Source: Acinetobacter junii CIP 64.5 (GTDB lineage: Bacteria; Pseudomonadota; Gammaproteobacteria; Pseudomonadales; Moraxellaceae). Taken from it: 64,000 bases of DNA. The notes under the pieces are model-generated. The model saw only the letters and a list, made by a program, of their open reading frames with translations. It was not told the origin of the DNA and did not search any database. Shown piece by piece: positions 61,551-64,000 of this stretch. The DNA is taken from positions 586,043 through 650,042 of the forward strand of contig NZ_KB849654.1 in NCBI RefSeq assembly GCF_000368765.1. The letters are read 5' to 3'. The position numbers and the translations under genes are program-made. Numbering within the stretch: position 1 is the stretch's first letter; each line of letters begins with the position of its first letter.

Positions 61551-63317
61551 ATGAATGATTTATCACCCATAGCAAACTTACATCTGATTATGGACAACAA
61601 GCTCAAGGCGAAATTCCTTTATTGGCTTGGTTGGAAAATTGTCGATATTGCAGAAGTACTCAACGAGAATGAGCGAACTGTTCAGGCTTGGAAAACACGT
61701 GAGGATTGGGAAAAAGAGAAACCAGAAAACAGAGTCGAAAATGCATTAACTGTACGGTTAATGACTCTGATTTTAAAAAATAAAAAAACTTCTGGTGACA
61801 TAAAAGAAATCGATGCATTGATGAGGGCATATAAAGAATTTGCTCGTATTGAAAAGTATCGTGATGGTGGCAGTGAAGCAGATCTAAATCCAAATATTCG
61901 TAAACGGCATACCGAACGTAAAGCAATTCCAAACCATTTCACTGAAGAGCAAATCGAAGAGCTCATCTTGGCGTTTGAAGAAAATCTTTTCGATTACCAA
62001 TGGACTTGGTATCGGGCGATGGATGAACGATCAAGGATGATTTTAAAAAGTCGTCAGATTGGAGCGACTTATTATTTTGCCCGTGAAGCATTAATTGATG
62101 CCTTACGAACTGGGCGAAATCAAATCTTTTTATCAGCTTCTAAAGCTCAAGCACATATCTTCAAATTTTACATTAAAGCCTTTGCTTCAGAGATTTGTGG
62201 AGTTGAACTCACTGGCGATCCAATTGTCCTATCTAATGGTGCAGAACTACTGTTTTTAGGTACAAATTACAGAACTGCCCAAGGACATCATGGAAATTTA
62301 TATTTCGATGAAATCTTCTGGACATACGGGTTTAATGAGTTAGAGAAAGTCGCGTCTGGTATGGCCATGCATAAAAAATGGCGTAAAACATACTTTTCAA
62401 CACCTTCAACAATCACCCACGAAGCTTATGCACATTGGACAGGATCACGCTTTAACAAAGGAAAACCAAAAGCCGAACACTTAAAAATTGATATCACCCA
62501 TAAAGCATTGGCCAAAGGGAAAAAGTGTACTGACAGAATTTGGAGGCAGATTGTTACTGTTGAGGATGCTGTTGCTGGTGGCTGTGACTTATTCGATATC
62601 AATCAACTCAAATTTGAATACTCGCCAGAAGACTATGCAAATTTATTAATGTGTGAATTTGTGGATGATGGCCAGTCCATGTTCCCTCTCAGCATGCTGC
62701 AGATATGCATGGTTGATACACTTGAAATATGGAATGATTTCAAAATTTGGCATAACAGACCATTCGCCAATAAACCTGTTTGGATTGGATATGATCCTGC
62801 TTTGAGTGGAGACAATGCTGGTCTCGTTGTTGTTGCTCCTCCAGCTGTAGCTGGTGGAAAGTTTCGAGTACTTGAACGACATCAATTTAAAGGTGATGAC
62901 TTTTCACAACAAGCCGAACATATCAGAGCTATTACTCTTCGATATAACGTAACTTACATCGGCATCGATACTACTGGCATGGGTTATGGTGTTGCAGAAC
63001 TAGTTCGCGCTTTCTTCCCTGCACTCACTACTTTCAATTATTCACCTGAAGTGAAGTCCCAACTTGTCTACAAGACATTGGATGTCATCCGAAATGGCCG
63101 TCTCGAATTTGATGCTGGTGACAAGGATCTCGCTCAATCGTTAATGAGTATTAAAAAGACTCTAACTTCAAGTCAAAAACAAATCACTTTCTCGGCTGGC
63201 CGATCTGAAGAGATTGGACATGCTGATCTCGCATGGGCACTCATGCACGCAATTTATAACGAGCCATTGGCTGGAATTACAGAAACAAATACCTCTATGG
63301 TGGAGATTTATTCATGA
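61551..63317 (+). CDS. P: Terminase large (ATPase) subunit gpP
   Basis: The 588-residue protein starts at ATG 61551; a TTG two codons earlier is less likely. It has an N-terminal HTH (LGWKIVDIAEVLNENERTVQAW), an ATPase with KSRQIGATYYFAREAL and YFDEIFWTYG, and a nuclease-like C-terminal part (YDPALSGDNAGLVVV, GIDTTGMGYGV). It packages DNA. It overlaps Q by 4 nt. Confidence 0.94.
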   Translation: MNDLSPIANLHLIMDNKLKAKFLYWLGWKIVDIAEVLNENERTVQAWKTREDWEKEKPENRVENALTVRLMTLILKNKKTSGDIKEIDALMRAYKEFARIEKYRDGGSEADLNPNIRKRHTERKAIPNHFTEEQIEELILAFEENLFDYQWTWYRAMDERSRMILKSRQIGATYYFAREALIDALRTGRNQIFLSASKAQAHIFKFYIKAFASEICGVELTGDPIVLSNGAELLFLGTNYRTAQGHHGNLYFDEIFWTYGFNELEKVASGMAMHKKWRKTYFSTPSTITHEAYAHWTGSRFNKGKPKAEHLKIDITHKALAKGKKCTDRIWRQIVTVEDAVAGGCDLFDINQLKFEYSPEDYANLLMCEFVDDGQSMFPLSMLQICMVDTLEIWNDFKIWHNRPFANKPVWIGYDPALSGDNAGLVVVAPPAVAGGKFRVLERHQFKGDDFSQQAEHIRAITLRYNVTYIGIDTTGMGYGVAELVRAFFPALTTFNYSPEVKSQLVYKTLDVIRNGRLEFDAGDKDLAQSLMSIKKTLTSSQKQITFSAGRSEEIGHADLAWALMHAIYNEPLAGITETNTSMVEIYS

Positions 63318-64000
63318 ACCCTTTTTCTATTGCAAAAGGTTTGGTAACAACTGCGCTCAGTCATTTTCCACAGAACATAAAATCAACGGGAGCAAAAAAT
63401 GAAGTCGAAGCATTTTCTTTTGGTGATGCTGTACCAGTCTTAGACGGAAATGACTTATCAAATTATATGGAATGTTGGTTCAATGGGAGGTTTTATGAAC
63501 CACAGGTTAGTATGGCTGGCTTGTCTAAAAGCTGGAAATCCACGCCATATTTAAGTAGCGGTATTATTTTCAAAAGAAACTTTCTAGCAAATTTATTTAT
63601 ACCTCATCCACATTTAAGCAGAATGTCATTTGAGCAAATGGCATTAGACTATGTCTGGTGCGGAAATGCTTATATGGAGGATGTAAAATCTCGACTAAAA
63701 AGTACAATTGAATACAAACCTGCTTTAGCCAAGTACACCCGTGCTGGAGGTCATCGAGGTCAGTACTTCTATCTGAACAATGACCAAAAAGGATATAAAG
63801 AATATGAATTTCCAGCAGATCGTATTTGTCATATACGCGAAACTGATATCGATCAAGAAATCTATGGAACGCCAGAGTACATCTCAGCATTGCAAAGTGC
63901 TTGGCTAAATGAATCGGCTACTCTGTTTAGACGTAAATATTATAACAATGGTTCACATGCTGGTTTTATCTTGTATGTGAATGATGCAGCTTCAGATCCT
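63314..64000 (+). CDS. Q: Portal protein gpQ (partial)
   Basis: The frame from ATG 63314 (MNPFSIAKGLVTTALSHFP) runs to the right edge, 229 codons. Segments LSRMSFEQMALDYVWCGNAYME and ICHIRETDIDQEIYGTPEYISALQSAWLNESATLF match P2-type portals. It overlaps the P stop (ATGA). C-terminus outside the window. Confidence 0.93.
   Translation, partial: MNPFSIAKGLVTTALSHFPQNIKSTGAKNEVEAFSFGDAVPVLDGNDLSNYMECWFNGRFYEPQVSMAGLSKSWKSTPYLSSGIIFKRNFLANLFIPHPHLSRMSFEQMALDYVWCGNAYMEDVKSRLKSTIEYKPALAKYTRAGGHRGQYFYLNNDQKGYKEYEFPADRICHIRETDIDQEIYGTPEYISALQSAWLNESATLFRRKYYNNGSHAGFILYVNDAASDP

Larger units (their letters stand above)
28485..64000. mobile_element. P2-type prophage with non-P2 replication module (right end outside window)
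   Basis: From the tRNA-fragment attachment site the window contains an integrase, a leftward replication operon, a repressor, an accessory block and the full P2 set D-U-T-E-FII-FI-G-H-I-J-W-V-S-R-lysis-X-L-M-N-O with P and partial Q rightward. No gene-inactivating lesion was seen in the structural genes, but the integrase lacks one catalytic arginine. P2 genes A and Cox are not recognised. Confidence 0.93.

Noticed and set aside
1-64000. CRISPR array or rRNA genes
   Set aside because: No regularly spaced direct repeats and no rRNA segments were seen.

Overview
The window looks like a chromosomal segment of an Acinetobacter species. Supporting signs are the A+T-rich composition, a divergent betT / betI-betB-betA choline-to-glycine-betaine locus followed by a TorF-type porin, a PRPP synthetase-nadV-nrtR NAD salvage cluster, and a Com/Ogr-bearing P2-type prophage beside a tRNA-Pro gene. 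The genus is inferred from gene content; no search was run.

Layout. 1-4840 (minus strand): a type I restriction-modification operon hsdR-hsdM-hsdS, with hsdS leaving the left edge. 5084-8789: an insertion-sequence-rich junction with an IS3-family element (perfect 4-bp target duplication), an orphan small gene, an XRE regulator with a palindromic operator, a truncated gene, and an IS5-family (IS903-like) element without target duplication whose two flanks belong to different genes. 8790-28390: ordinary chromosome. It holds an MFS transporter, an alpha/beta hydrolase broken by one in-frame TGA, the bet locus, an MDR dehydrogenase, the NAD salvage genes with their Nudix-fold regulator, a GMC oxidoreductase, a NERD protein, and a YdcZ-like gene split near its start by a second IS5-family element.

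28391-64000: tRNA-Pro, then the 3' end of a second tRNA (probably tRNA-His) that marks one prophage attachment site. The prophage continues past the right edge. Its order is integrase; a leftward replication operon (three small RHH-like genes, a zinc-finger/TOPRIM/helicase protein, SSB, an ExoX-like exonuclease and small proteins); a repressor with a dyad operator; an accessory block; then P2-type structural genes D, U, T, E/E', FII, FI, G, H, I, J, W, V, S, R, a lysis cassette, X, L, M, N and O leftward, with P and Q rightward.

The most interesting area is the accessory block at 37.5-43.2 kb. A structured RNA resembling the P1/P7 C4 antisense RNA lies just upstream of a DarT-like ADP-ribosyltransferase gene and a NADAR-fold partner (a probable DarT1/NADAR toxin-antitoxin pair), followed by an HNH nuclease gene. 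Two loop segments of the RNA are exactly complementary to two boxes in the toxin leader, the design C4 uses on antirepressor mRNA. Further right an Ogr/Delta-like activator and a Mu Com-like protein overlapping a D12-class adenine methylase complete the block. A nearly identical 21-bp dyad occurs three times at the expected P2 late promoter positions and is a candidate binding site for the Ogr-like protein.
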